This document shows positions 1-11,550 of a stretch of DNA of 64,000 bases, one piece after another. The notes below the pieces were generated by a model, which had not been told where the DNA came from, ran no database searches, and saw only the letters and a list, made by a program, of their open reading frames with translations. The stretch's first letter is position 1, and each line of letters starts with the position of its first letter. Source of the stretch: Laccaria trichodermophora (taxonomy: Eukaryota > Basidiomycota > Agaricomycetes > Agaricales > Hydnangiaceae); contig JACTVC010000004.1 in NCBI GenBank assembly GCA_018417955.1, positions 1,922,001 through 1,986,000 of the forward strand, in the 5' to 3' direction. A program made the translations under genes and the position numbers.

Positions 1-816
1 GAACCCAGTTAGTTAGTCCAAGCGTCGGTCCCAAAAAAAAAATTGGAAGCCTCGACAACTAAGGTCCCAAATCATCATAGAATGTTGTATCAACTTACCA
101 GGACCCAGCTGGACCTCCAGGCATGTTATTCAGTGTCATAGAGTTCAAATACCAGTAGTTTTGGCTGTGTCTAAGTACATAATCATGCTTATGCAACCAA
201 AAGTCATCTTATCACAATCACACAAACACTTTTCAAATCTACAACACGAAAATGGAACCTGTGACACAATCTCAGGCAAGTAGTAAAGCTTCTGTCGATA
301 GAATCACTTACCAGTCATGTTGACAGGGAAGTATGGAACCAACATCACAATTAGTGGAACTGGATCCAGTTCTCGATGATGAAGGACACGCTGTATGTCC
401 ACAATCTCTCGAATCTCACAATTTGTCATATGGGGTCAAAAATCTGTTGTGAAACCAAAGCAAAATGTGATAAGGAGAAGAATAAGAAGTCTGCACGACA
501 CGTGCTCAAGGAAGAGGGAAGTGAGGCCGCAGATGACGTAGAATTACCATATTTGGACATGTGCCTGATTACATAGTTAGTTAGTCCACCTAAAGTTGAG
601 GGGAAAAAAAAATTGACCCCAGGTCTTTTTTTTCAATGCCGGAGCCCCCTTGGTCGTTCATAATGTGCAGCAGCTTTTCCTGGTTTTCCTGGTAGTTGCT
701 CAGGGCATGCGATCCTTCCAGTTTACAGAGGGTGGATATTCGTGGAGGAGGTGTGCTTGAAGTCTACTCCATCCAGTCACTGAACTGTCTGTAAGTACTT
801 ACAGGTTGCGGGAAGA
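1..816. other. Unassigned stretch with a short direct repeat
   Basis: No recognised gene. The 13-mer GTTAGTTAGTCCA occurs at 8-20 and again at 576-588, each followed by a run of A, so the 570 bp between may be a small inserted element. A short spliced reading frame is possible: ATG at 252, a GC-AG intron at about 276-326, stop near 452. Its product would be about 46 residues, beginning MEPVTQSQ and repeating a MEPxSQ-like stretch. That model is weak, and no family is recognised. Confidence 0.3.
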
Positions 817-859
817 TTGTTACAAATGTTACAAAGAGACATCTACGAGAGATTAAGGA

Positions 860-3800
860 TATTGTTGATCAACAACAAATTTGATCACAAGGTTGCCCTC
901 GACTGCCATCATCCCTTTGAAAACCGCGCTCAGACACATCCCCTCGCCCTCTTGGATCGTTTAACCGTGTGTCTGTCCACTCAAGGTAATCGAGTACGTG
1001 TCTCTTAGATCCATCCAGCCCTCCTCTCGCTGACGAGTCATCCAGTGCCGCCCAAGTCTCCTACTGGCACATACCGGTCACCGTCTGGCATGACACTTTC
1101 TCAAGCAGCATATACAGTGACTAGGCAAAAGTCTTGCACCACACAAATAATTCTATATCCTCTCCAAGTTCAAGGGAATAGTTACCATATATATATGGTA
1201 ATATACAGATATCCTATATACATCTTTGACATGAATATGAGATCTGGATCTCATGCCCTGCTCCATGTAGGAAAAAGTGAAAAAACTAGGGTTTTTAGAG
1301 TTTTACAGATACTTCATGTGAGGGTCTGAAAAAATGTGAAGAATTAAGTACTTGCTAATCCAAGTATACAGCACTTTGAATCATATCAATTGGATTAATT
1401 GTCGTTGAGATATAGGTGTAAGAAACAGGCTTGTTTTGGTCAAATGTGGTGAAATAGTCCATATTTCACCAAAACAAGCCCTTTTCTTACATCTATATCT
1501 CAACAACCGCTAATCCAATTGATATGATTCAAAGTGCTGTATACTTGGATTAGCAAGTACTTAATTCTTCACATTTTTTCAGACCCTCACATGAAGTATC
1601 TGTGAAACTCTAAAAACCCTAGTTTTTTCACTTTTTCCTACATGGAGCAGAGCATGAGATCCAGATCTCATATTTATGTCAAAGATGTATATAGGATATC
1701 TGTATATTACCATATATATATGGTAACTATTCCCTCATACTTGGAGAGGATATAGAATTATTTGTGTGGTGCAAGACTTTTGCCTGGTCACTGTACCCTG
1801 CCCGTCAACCTGAGGACTGGAGGACGAGTCTGGAAGATTGCATCACGCACGGTATGTCCACGCTCTATCCCTCTCTATGTTCAGTTTTGACAATGCGTTC
1901 ATTAGTACCGCACCATCCCCTCAGACTCGGTTCACACACACCAGGGATGAGCTCCGGTTCCTACGACGATGTGCTGAGGACGACTCGTGGCAGAAATGAG
2001 TTTTACGCGAGGTGCAGAGGAGAGGGTAAGTGTGGAGGAGAATCAAAATCAGTGGTCCATTGCAGGTACGAACGTCAACTCCTTAACTGATCAATTCGGG
2101 CTAAGCGTTCTCATTTCTAGAGGGCAGTTCACTGCTTCATAGAAACCCCGGTACCAGTTCTTCTGCCCTTGGCTATGCTGTCGCCCTGGTGTCTTTCGGT
2201 CAGGCTTCAGATTGACTGGGAAACGTTCAACGTCTGACACACTCGACTCTCTACGATGCATTAAATCACATTGGACCACCTTCTATATGTAGGGCGCTGG
2301 GAGACATCACGTATGTCCTCTTGCTTTGAGTATGACTCCAACACCTCGGGCTTTCGACGACAGGCTAATCACATTATCGTTTTGCAGAGTCAATGACGTA
2401 TCAACTTTTGAGGCATCAAGTTTACACAAACGAACCCACCGTCTCGTATATGATGAACCAACGCCGACACGGGGGCTAGCCGCCAACTCTACGCCCTCAA
2501 TCTAGCTACCATTCGCGTGCCTCCTCTACAAGCTCAATTTTCCCTTGCATACTGTCACTTAACTCCTGCGCTCAAAACTCGGGGTGAGTGTGCAACCTCT
2601 CATGAAGGATAAAGCTAACACAGCGGTTGAAAGGACGCTGATTTCTGAGCTTTGATTCCGGGGCGTCATAGTTCATGGCATCGGGAACGTATGACACTCT
2701 GGCAGTACGTATCCTGTCGGGCTCTTTCAACTTCGTTTTGCTGATAACTTTCTGTCGTGCGGTTAGTCAAAAGTTGTCGGTGTTTATGGGTCCCGAAAAC
2801 CTCGCCTTAAACCGAGTCAGAAGGCCATCGTGCAACCCCTTTCTACTCGTCAACCACTCTCAAGTGACGCGGGATTGAAGGCAAACAGGGGACGCACCTC
2901 TGGTGGTAACTTTCTGGCTTACGCACGCGACTTGCACGCGACCGTCTCGTCGCTGAGGTTTCAGGTTTGTCCCCTCTATCAGCGACTTTTCTTCGGAGCT
3001 CCTGATCATGCATCCTACAGATCACCTCGCATGGCATACACTCAACACCTCTACTCACGCATTTCAGCACGACGATATGAACAACGTCTTCATGGTGGGA
3101 GCAGACGCTAGCCGCGGTCGGTTTTGTGCACAGCCACGGCCACACATTCACAGGAAATCAAGACCCAGCGACCCCCCTCAAGCAAAATATGAGCTTTGTG
3201 AGTGTTATTTCTCTGCCAGAGTGTGCAAGGAAACTTTGCAAGTTTTCCATGCCCCGAAAGAATGGAAAGTTTGTCGTGGAAGGGGTGGATTGGGGTGGAT
3301 GGGTTGGATGACGTTGGGCTTGTTGGAGATCATTGTGTTAAAATGTGGTCAGAAGATCGTTGGGCTAATGCTGTTTTTTTGCCTTAGGAATCAAACTTCA
3401 AGCGTTTCGTCGAGGTTGGGCAAGGTATGTCGTTGTGGAGATAGATTTCTCAAGGAACAATGACTAATTCCGTTGAGAAGTCGTCCTCCTCAATCTGGCC
3501 TCTTTTCCGGAGAGATCGTCGTCATCGCGGAGATAATCGACCACAACCGCGTATGTCCTCAGGATGTTTCCAGAAGCTCATCAACGTCCACGCAGGCCAT
3601 GATCGACGGCCCAACAACGGGTGTTCCCGCCAATCCTATTACTACAAGCACCTCATCCTCACTCCCCTCGAACTCCCAGGCCTGCCCAGAGCAGCTGGTA
3701 CGAAAAGGTCCGCAAAGAGGTCGAGAAGGAGGTCAGTTGACAAATGACACAAGTCGAGTTGGGCGCAGGACCGGGCATCAGACTAACCAACTTTTAGCGG

Positions 3801-3900
3801 CGACGGGCAGCAAAACATACAGTGCACATAGTGACAACACCACCATGTACCTTCCAGAGAGGCCAAGTGGAGGAGGGCCATAACAGCTTAAACTACGCGA
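860..3900 (+). pseudogene. F family copy 1, decayed spliced gene-like unit interrupted by a MITE
   Basis: This stretch is clearly paralogous to 27,960-30,500 and to 40,015-45,681 without the hAT. Shared landmarks include the GTTGATCAACAACAA..TTTGATCACAA start near 866, a block coding SPTGTYRSPS-like peptides near 1,055, and the segment ending in GGAGGAGGGCCATAA near 3,883. Intron-like joins such as TTTTGCAG and GGTATGTCC recur between short open blocks, but frames do not stay open across a copy. A piece in copy 2 (LANLSSRLFNLETF) has the look of the LRR-like part of fungal F-box proteins, but no F-box motif could be found, so the family is left unassigned. A 679 bp hairpin element splits this copy at 1,115-1,793. 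Confidence 0.45.
1115..1793. mobile_element. Long-hairpin MITE with TA target duplication (Tc1/mariner type)
   Basis: The element is almost entirely an inverted repeat: two arms of about 310 bp meet near 1,450. The ends are CAGTGACTAGGCAAAAGTC and GACTTTTGCCTGGTCACTG. Each end is flanked by TA (1,113-1,114 and 1,794-1,795). The paralogous sequence near 28,430 lacks the element and serves as the empty site. TA duplication and CAGTGAC-like ends fit a non-autonomous Tc1/mariner relative. The open frames inside are mirror images of the arms and are not genes. Confidence 0.85.
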
Positions 3901-4003
3901 AGCAGTTCTGTCGAAGGGGGTGATCGTGTACAGGGCAGGCAGTATGTAGACGTAGGCAATATTTTTCGTGAACTAATGACGAGGATACCAGTGAGAAATG
4001 AGA

Positions 4004-4998
4004 CCCAGTGAAACTCGGACATGCGCTGGTCTGCGACTGTCTGCGTGATGTGGCGAGATTCTGCGGAAATCTGTGAATATCCGTGGTTTGGACTTTCCCA
4101 CAGAAACGTTTGGCTGAGAAACGGATCAGAGTTCTAAATTGGTCCTTCATTCCACCTTATTCGAGTCTCGTTCCCACTTCTTTGACACACACCACCGACG
4201 CGACGCGGCCTTCATATAAGTTTCGCCAGATGGCTTCCACGTTCCCACATTTCTTTCTTCCCTCCCACCACCACTCTCACTATCCGACTCTTTCCCTTCA
4301 CGCACCACAGCCTTAACGAAGCTCTCTACATCTTACAGTAATTCTATGCGCACTTTTGGTCGTTCAACACTCTGTTTGGTACGCTTTGCACTGTATATGC
4401 TCACCAGTACCTCACGGGCATCACAGAACTCGAAACCTTAGAGGTTTGGCGTGGCAGACTGAGAGGATTTTGTATTCTGGTAATGCGGTATGGAAAGGAT
4501 TTTGCCATGATATTACCTTCTCATTTCTTTCCCCAGGCTTCCGTTACGCCAACACACATCCACATCACATCTGCTCCACTCTGTCGAGAACACGAAGAGG
4601 TGATGCCTATGAGGGAGCCCGAACGCGTCCGTGTCTGTGAGCGCACACGAAGTGAGTATATGCGTGAAGCTCATCGGGGAATCGGGTAGCAGGATGCCGT
4701 GAGGGGAACAATCGTTGTACGAGCGGCACCAGTGTATATATAGATTATGCAATATATCAGTCTCATTTTATCTTATTCACGGATACGAGCAGAAGGGCGC
4801 AGAAAATTCTGCAAACAAAACCCCAGTAAAACATATGGCAATCTATTTATAGGAAGCATGTAATTTGGCACGCAGATTCAGCTGAAATCCGCAGAAAAAA
4901 ATCTGCAGGTGTGCAAAAAATGGGGATAGTATGTGGATTTCTGCATTGCAGCTAAGCGCAGAAATCCGCAGACCAGAGCATGTCCGAGTTTCACTGGG
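4004..4998. mobile_element. Non-autonomous inverted-repeat element with 7 bp target duplication
   Basis: Perfect 21 bp ends CCCAGTGAAACTCGGACATGC and its complement bound a 995 bp insertion. The 7-mer AATGAGA lies at 3,997-4,003 and again at 4,999-5,005. The paralogue near 30,550 runs through without it. Inside the ends, GCAGAAATCCGCAG-like words recur in both orientations, as subterminal motifs. No transposase is present. The CAGTG start and the duplication length suggest a hAT relative, but the superfamily is an inference. Predicted frames inside show no recognised family. Confidence 0.8.
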
Positions 4999-5045
4999 AA
5001 TGAGAGCCGGACGGCGTGACAGAAGAGCAGTGAACGTTTGAACCT

Positions 5046-6105
5046 TTGAAGGGGTACCTTACTCCCCCAACATCTCCCCAACCCCAACCTCCCAGTCCAG
5101 ATCAAAGTCAAAAACCTCCTCCCAATCACCCTCCCTCGTATCACCTTCCTCACCCGCGTACAGCGTCAGCGAGGCTCAGATCGTCAGTCCAAGCACCGTC
5201 TTGGATTTGGAGGATGAACTGCCTGTTCGATAGGCTGATGGATGGATCGGTGCACCTGGTGGCAGTTTCCCAATGACAGGAAGGGTGGATTGTGAGATGT
5301 GTTGTTGAGCTTGGTCTGACACAGACGCGGAGGACCGGCTCAACGAAGACCGATTATGACGCGAATCCAAGGTCCTTCCATTCGACTGAGTGCCGCTCGT
5401 TGACTTTGGATTTTTGCGCGTGCACAGGCTTCCGTCGAGATATGCATCTTCATCGTCGTCTTGCTCTGCTGCTGTTGAAGGAGGGGCGGATACGAAGTAC
5501 CCAAAACCTTTCTCTCGATTGCTGGGATTGAGATTGCGAGCGAGACTGAGACCAAGATTGACCCGACGAAGACGTAGCCGTCGTCCCCCCACCAGCCTCA
5601 GCGCCACTGGGACGCTTCAACAGCGCCAACCCACCATGCCCCTGAAACCCTTCGAAAGCCTCTCCATCACCAACCACACCAGCCTCATCATCTCCTTCAT
5701 CCTTTGCCTCCTCTCCTCCTTATGCTTCGCCTCTGCCTTGGCTGCTTCACTAGCTTTGGACATGGGGATGGATTGGATGGTGGGCAACGGTGCGGCGTCA
5801 GAGTCGAAGGTTTACGTTGCTGTGGGTGTACTGCTACCACCGCTGCTGTGACGACGCATCGTCGTTATGGTCTTGGGAGTTGGATGGGTAATGGTCGTCC
5901 AAAGAGGTCAAAGCCAAATAACGTTAACCTGTCTCCCGCCGCGCATCATTCGGAGAGTCCGCTAGTCGACCTTGCAGCTCGTCAGGACGCCCGCGAGATG
6001 CAGTTGTTGGCGGGGCTGTATGACTCAGGCCGTTCTTCTCCTGATGACGTCGATTGGACTAACAGAGGAAGAAACAGGACGAAGACGGGGGATGCGTGAG
6101 CCCAG
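5046..6105 (-). pseudogene. S family copy 1, Ser/Arg-rich gene remnant with internal inversion
   Basis: A decayed copy of the gene best preserved at 24,066-25,445. Minus-strand pieces include SRHNRSSLSRSSASVSDQAQ near 5,310-5,370 and a QRRK-type basic block near 5,720. From the start to about 5,280 the homologous C-terminal part (VSPSTV..LEDELPVR) reads on the plus strand instead, so this copy carries an inversion with a breakpoint near 5,280. Copy 4 has the same arrangement. Frames are broken throughout. Confidence 0.6.
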
Positions 6106-6460
6106 CGCGAATCGGGGAATGTCGGTCCATGAGAAGGGCGTTGCCATGTTGCAGGAGAACTTGTTAAGTTCGGAAGGGGAGGGAAATTCGAAGGGAGTGA
6201 TGGTACTAGTAGTCACCTGCAACGTCGTTCACCGCCCCTCAAAGGACGTGTTGTGGTTGTGCAAGGCTTTGAGGAAAGTGGGGTCAGATCCATCGCTTGG
6301 ACAGCGGATGAAACAGAGCATATCTCGGAGAAACATCCCCACCCCAGGAAAAATGTGGAATGGGTACAGGATAGAGGTCGTCTACGTGCTGCAAAGGATA
6401 TCCAAAAGCCGTCTGCGTTGTATTCGCGCGTTGAACGTTGAAGGTCTGAGCACCGAGTGT

Positions 6461-7222
6461 TACATCAGGAAAATGGTTCTGGACTGTAGTTTGGCTATAT
6501 TTACATAGTCTCCATAGGCTCAGTAGGTCAACATAGGTTAATCATTACCTCTGTAGACTATGGTAGGTACAAAAGATACTCTGAGCCTACAGTAGACTAT
6601 CAAATAAATTTCACCTCATCAAAAATTTGGAACAATGGAGACATGATATCACAGTCAATGGGGTATGAGGGATATTATGATCATAATACCAGTATATATG
6701 ATACAAGCTACCCTGGGCCACAATTTATTAGACATATCTTCTCACTGTTTGCACTGGAGGTGAACATTTGGTGAACAGTTTTATAAAAAGTTTTCCCAGC
6801 AGTAGTGGTATGTATAGTGCAAAGAGCTAGATATTGCAAAGGCTTGAATAGACTAACTGTAATATTGCATGTGCAATAACTGATCTCTTGTATAGGCCTC
6901 TCCATAAGACTCTGAGTTCAATTCTGCAAAGATGTAATATTTATTCACTAAGTTTCCCTCACCCATGTCATCAAACTGATCATCTCTGAAATTGAAAGGC
7001 TTCATTGTGAAAAGTGATGGTAGAGTGAGCACCTCAGCAAGAGGTGAAGCTACATTTTCGGTAGAAGGGGGTTGAGATACAGTACCTATGGCAACCTACC
7101 ACCACCCTACATAGGGTACTCACTGACCTATGTAATCTATATATCAGGGGGGAACCTATGAAGCTATGGTTCCTACATAGGCTCCATAGACCTACATAGG
7201 TCTCAACCGATTTCCTGATGTA
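6461..7222. mobile_element. Small inverted-repeat element rich in CATAGG/CCTATG
   Basis: The insertion lies between GAAGGTCTGAGCACCGAG and TTGACGTTGTGAGAGAC, which are nearly adjacent in the paralogues near 9,575 and 32,110. Its ends are TTACATCAGGAAA and TTTCCTGATGTAG. Subterminal words such as CATAGTCTCCATAGGCTCAG and CTACATAGGCTCCATAG are repeated in inverted orientation. A target duplication was not resolved. It carries no recognisable protein, so it is a MITE of unknown superfamily. Confidence 0.6.
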
Positions 7223-7409
7223 GTTGACGTTGTGAGAGACATTGATGGATACGCACCTCGAAAAGGCTGCTCTGGCCACTCCTTTCGATTCTCAACGTCT
7301 TGAACGTATCAACCGTACCTTTCCAAAGCAAGGTGGTACTAATCTATGCAATCTTTCGCAACGCCGTAAGTTAGACATTGAATCAAAAGCACAAGATACC
7401 TACTTTGAA

Positions 7410-7560
7410 GTTCATGACCTTGCTCGTTTGATTCGGAGCCGATGCGACGTGTCGATAGTGCAAGTCCTTGAGCACTTCGTTGATTGTGGTGGAGAGAGAC
7501 AGCGAGGAAGACAACATCATGATGAATTTGATCGACGTCATCGTCGTCCTCGACCACTAT
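7410..7560 (-). repeat. TIDE-HQLV module, copy 1
   Basis: First of seven copies of a module of about 110 bp found beside the S remnants (also near 9,820, 25,520, 25,905, 32,305, 38,940 and 39,345). The better copies read on the minus strand as an exon-like peptide CTIDESHQLVKRARS or TYTIDEPHQLVE. A GTAAGTATC splice donor follows in most of the others. The gene of origin is not recognised. In this copy the frame is degraded. Confidence 0.4.
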
Positions 7561-8171
7561 CACCTGCCCGCCTCGGATTTACACTCAACTTTGTTTTTGG
7601 ATACTTGCTTTGCGCTCAGAAGAAGTGGAGCCACAGGCTGTTTAGTTTTGGTTCAGTTCTCTTGCTCAACGGTCCCAGACTCCAGTGAGTGTTCAACCTG
7701 GTATTGCTCAACGCGGGTAAAGCTAACACAGGATTACTCGTGGTACACTAGCGTCTAGGCGAGTAAAGCCTTTGGAAAGGCTACTGCAAATATTGGGGAC
7801 GCAGGGCGACAAGCAGGCAGCGGCAATACGTAGCTATTCCAATTCATTCAACGACTTTTTCGCTGATAGGCCTTGTCTGTTGCTTGTCTCTCTGCGTCAG
7901 TGAGGCCATGTCAGTTTCATAGTGTCCTGCGAACGTTTTTCCTGCCGTATTCCTCATGCGCGGATGATTTGAAACCCCTGTCGTCGCAATCAACCACCCC
8001 CAAGTGGGATGAGAGATCGACCACAAACGGAGAGGGTCCTTGGTGTATGTGAAGTTTACTGTACGTGCTCTCTTCCACAACTCTTCCATCAACTTGCTGC
8101 AAAATACTCATCACGCGTTCGCGTTCAGAACGACGAACAATGGAGCGCAGGTCTTCACGCGAACAGGCAGC

Positions 8172-9250
8172 TCATCATTTCCCAAATCGAAAACCCCTGT
8201 CCCTGCTCGACGGTGCTGGGACTAACGACCTGAGCCTCACCGAGGCTGACGCTGAACACGGGCGAGGGAGGTGATTGGAGGGAGGGTGATTGTGAAGAGG
8301 TGATGGATCTTGATCTGGATTGGGAGGTTGAGGAGCGTTTGGATTTGCGAACGGGAGACGTCGAGGAGGGAAGGGTGGATTGGGAGATGTAATCTGAGCT
8401 CTATCAGACGCAGACGCGGAGGTACGGCTCAAAGAAGAGCGATTACGACGTGAATCCAAAATTCCTCCATTCGAGTGATCATTAGTGCCGCTCTTTGACT
8501 TTCTGCGTGCGTAGAGACTTCCGTCGTGATCTGCATCTTCGACGTCGTCTTCTGCTGTTGGAGGAGGAGGAGGGGCGGATACGAGGTGGCTAAATCTTCT
8601 CTCGATTGCTGGGATCGAGAGTCAGACCGAGAATGAGACCCGGACGAAGACGTAGCCGTCGTCCCCCCACCAGCCCCAGCACCACTAGGACGCTTCAGCA
8701 GCGCCAACCCACCACTCCCCTATAACCCTTCAAACCCCTCTCCATCGCAACCACACCAGCCCCTTCATCTCCTTCCTCGCCTTCCTCCGCTGCCGCCTCT
8801 CCTCCCTACGCTTCGCCTCTGTCTTGGCTGCTTCAGGAGCTTGGGAAACGTAAATTTGTTGAGAAGTGGATATGGCTAACGGGGCGGCGTCAGAGTCGAA
8901 GATTTGGGTGGTGGGCCTTGTGGGTGTGCTGCCGCTACTGCTGCGGTGACGACGGAATGAGGGTGCATCGTCGTCGGGTGGGAGTTGGATGGGTGGTCGT
9001 CGTCCAAAGAGGTCATAACCAAAGCACGTTATCCTCCTAGGCTTCCGAATTGCACCCGTCTTGGACTTCTGTTTCCCTCCCCTTCTTCCCCCTCTTCCAG
9101 GATTCGAATGTTAAGCACATGCTCTTTGTCCGAAGGGTCCGCTTAGAGACCTTACAGCCGTTCAAGACGCGCGCGCGAGATGCAGGGGATGGCGACGTAA
9201 GGTTATGGCTGAGCCCAAATCGATTTGGTTCGTGTCGGACCATGAGAATG
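8172..9250 (-). pseudogene. S family copy 2, Ser/Arg-rich gene remnant
   Basis: A minus-strand remnant in the normal, non-inverted order. RRNRSSLSRTSASASDRAQ-like sequence lies near 8,410-8,455, a Gln/Arg/Ser run near 8,600 and KRPSGAGAGGGTTATSSSG near 8,650-8,700. Stops and frameshifts break it. Its 3' end abuts, at about 8,165, a sequence that is otherwise found near 10,490, so this copy and its flank form a local duplication inside unit I. Confidence 0.6.
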
Positions 9251-10430
9251 GTGTTGTCGTTTGGCCGGAGAGCTTATTGATTTCGGAAGTGGACGGAAAT
9301 TTGGATGGGATGGGATGGTAGTCACCCGCAACGTCGTACTTCACCGCCCCTCAAAGGACATGTTGTCGTTGTGCAAGGCTTTGCGGAAATTGGGGTCAGA
9401 TCCATCCGTTGAACAGCGGGTGAAGCAGGGTATACCTCGCAGAAGCATCCGTACGCCAGGAAGAACGTGGAAAGATATCGGGTATGAGGTAACGAAGGAG
9501 AGAGGGGTAGGCTCCGGCCTGGGTTGAAGAAAACGTATACAATGTTGCAAATGCATTGAAGGTCTGAGTACCGAGACTTAGTTCACGTTGGGAGAGACGA
9601 AACAGCTATACACACCTCGAAAAGGTTGCTGGGGAGTCGGGACAGTTCTTCCAATTCTCGATGTCTTGAATGTGTCAACCGTACCTCTCCAAAGGAAAGT
9701 GCCGCCAATCTTCGAAGCCAGTTGCAGTCATCGACTCCGAATCCACAGCGCTGAGATGGTGATCACCATTAGTTAGACGTGATCATTGAACTATAAAAAT
9801 AAGATACTTACTTCATGACCTAGCTCGCTTGATGAGCTGAGGAAACTCGTCGATAGTGCAGCTGCTTGAGCACTTCATTGCTGGTGGTGAAAAGAGACAA
9901 CGAGGAACATAAACGTTGGTCAACACGAATTTGATCGACGTGAACGTTTTTGTCCTCGACCACCATCATCATCTCCAGCTCGCACATTCCCAACCGTTCG
10001 TCGACACTCGCTGAGGTGAGCTCAATCTGTCATTGGCAATTGCTCCTTGATCGTCAAGCCCACAGAGAAATCGAGAGATCACGCTCACGCACAAGCTACT
10101 AAGCTGGTAAAGGCTTTGGAAAGTCGACCGCACTAGGGATATCCGATACGGGATGGGTCTGAGGCAGCAGTGCGTATCTATCTCTATTCATTCAGCTACT
10201 TCGCTTATAACCCTCGTATCTCTCCATCAGTGAGGCTAAGTATGTCGGCTCCCTCGCATTTCACAAACGCTTCTCCGCCGTAATCCTCGTCCGCGGATGA
10301 TTTGGAAACCCCATCGCCACAATCAACCCCCTCCCACCGGTGAAATTAGAGATCGACGAGAAATGGAGAGGGGGTTAGGCTACGCATGTCACTGTCTTGT
10401 TGCTGAAGGTTACGGTTCGTGCCCTGTTTC
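9250..10430. other. Duplicated flank without a recognised gene
   Basis: Homologous to 6,180-6,450 plus 7,240-8,165 and to 31,890-32,900. It starts with the block GTCACCCGCAACGTCGTACT and includes a second TIDE-HQLV module near 9,820-9,930, where the frame is broken. Short open frames in this interval are not conserved between the paralogues, so no gene is called. Confidence 0.5.
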
Positions 10431-11550
10431 ATTAACTTTCTGAAAAATGCCCATTACGCGTTCAGGACGACGAACGATGGAGCGCAGGTCTTCACGGCGC
10501 AGAGGAGAGGCTAGTCGTGCAACGGTGAACCTGTTGCGCTGTTGGTTCGGATGACGCTTCGCTTTGGAAAGCACCATCACCAGAGGGTGGTTCATCCATT
10601 CGTACCAACTCACTTCTGCGGCGGTCGGCTGCCCTGCGTTTCGTGACGACGTCCTCCTTTCGTCCGCATTTATATCTCAGCACTCCGCGGCACCACCAGC
10701 GGCTCACCTTAACGACAACAATCCAGCAGTGATGCGATTCTCCATGTGCTGTCAAGCTCATGCCGAACCTTGGACCAACTCCAAAACGGCACAACTTACT
10801 ATCAGCGGTGGAATGAGCAGGATCGGAGCTCTACCCCGGGTGGAGCATTACCACGAGAGCATTTGTTGCTCTTGGTACGACATGATTGCTCTCTTTGAGC
10901 TAATCGATTGGTCTTTGTAGGATCCGTGACGTGGCGAGTCCCTGGCAGCGAGAAACCGAGAGCAGACTTGCGACGCCATCCTTCATAGCCTGCCGCAGGG
11001 CTACTCTTCCCTCATTCAGCTAAGGCCCTCTTCGACGTCAAGTATCGTCCTACTGCGCACGAAGTATAACCGACGCTCGTGCGGATTAGTGACAACAACA
11101 CTTGGGCATGGAAAGCCGGGAGGGCAATTCGAGGATGAGTGACTGGAAAGCGACGGGAAACGAGGCGAGGTTCTGCTGGTCGACATAGGCACCTGGTTTA
11201 GGATGCTGGGTTAGGTACGTCCGCTGGTCTTTTCCCTTTCTATATACTTGATATTCTAGTATCGGCTCCAGGCTATATTTGATGTTGTATTGTATATGTG
11301 AAATAAAATGCCGCACTCCCTTCTCTTCGTCCCTTTCAGTCCTTTGGACTACACTGTCTGCTTTTTATTTCTCACACATCCACTGATCGCGCTTTTTCTG
11401 GCGTCTCCTTCCTGAGTTGGCGCCCAACCACGGTACGGTGCTTCTTGGGTCCAGGCCTCGACCAGGAACATCAGCTGACCCCATGGAGCGGTCCGTTACG
11501 CATTTTGAAAATTGACGCCGCACCGCATTGCCTCTCTCTTCTGAACCACG
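10430..11550 (+). promoter_or_regulatory. Conserved 5' flank of NLR-A
   Basis: This 1.1 kb matches 32,900-34,074, immediately upstream of NLR-B. One block is nearly base-for-base the same (GCTCATGCCGAACCTTGGAC, GGCACAACTTACTATCAGCG). A pyrimidine-rich stretch, CCCTTCTCTTCGTCCCTTTC near 11,310, precedes the start codon at 11,551 by about 240 bp. Conservation suggests it carries the promoter and 5' leader. A minus-strand frame at 10,492-10,794 is partly kept in the other copy (33,061-33,258) but is broken, so it is not called as a gene. Confidence 0.45.

Noticed and set aside
860..3900. F family as an F-box gene
   Set aside because: One block looks LRR-like, but no F-box motif or continuous spliced frame was found. 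The name was left open.
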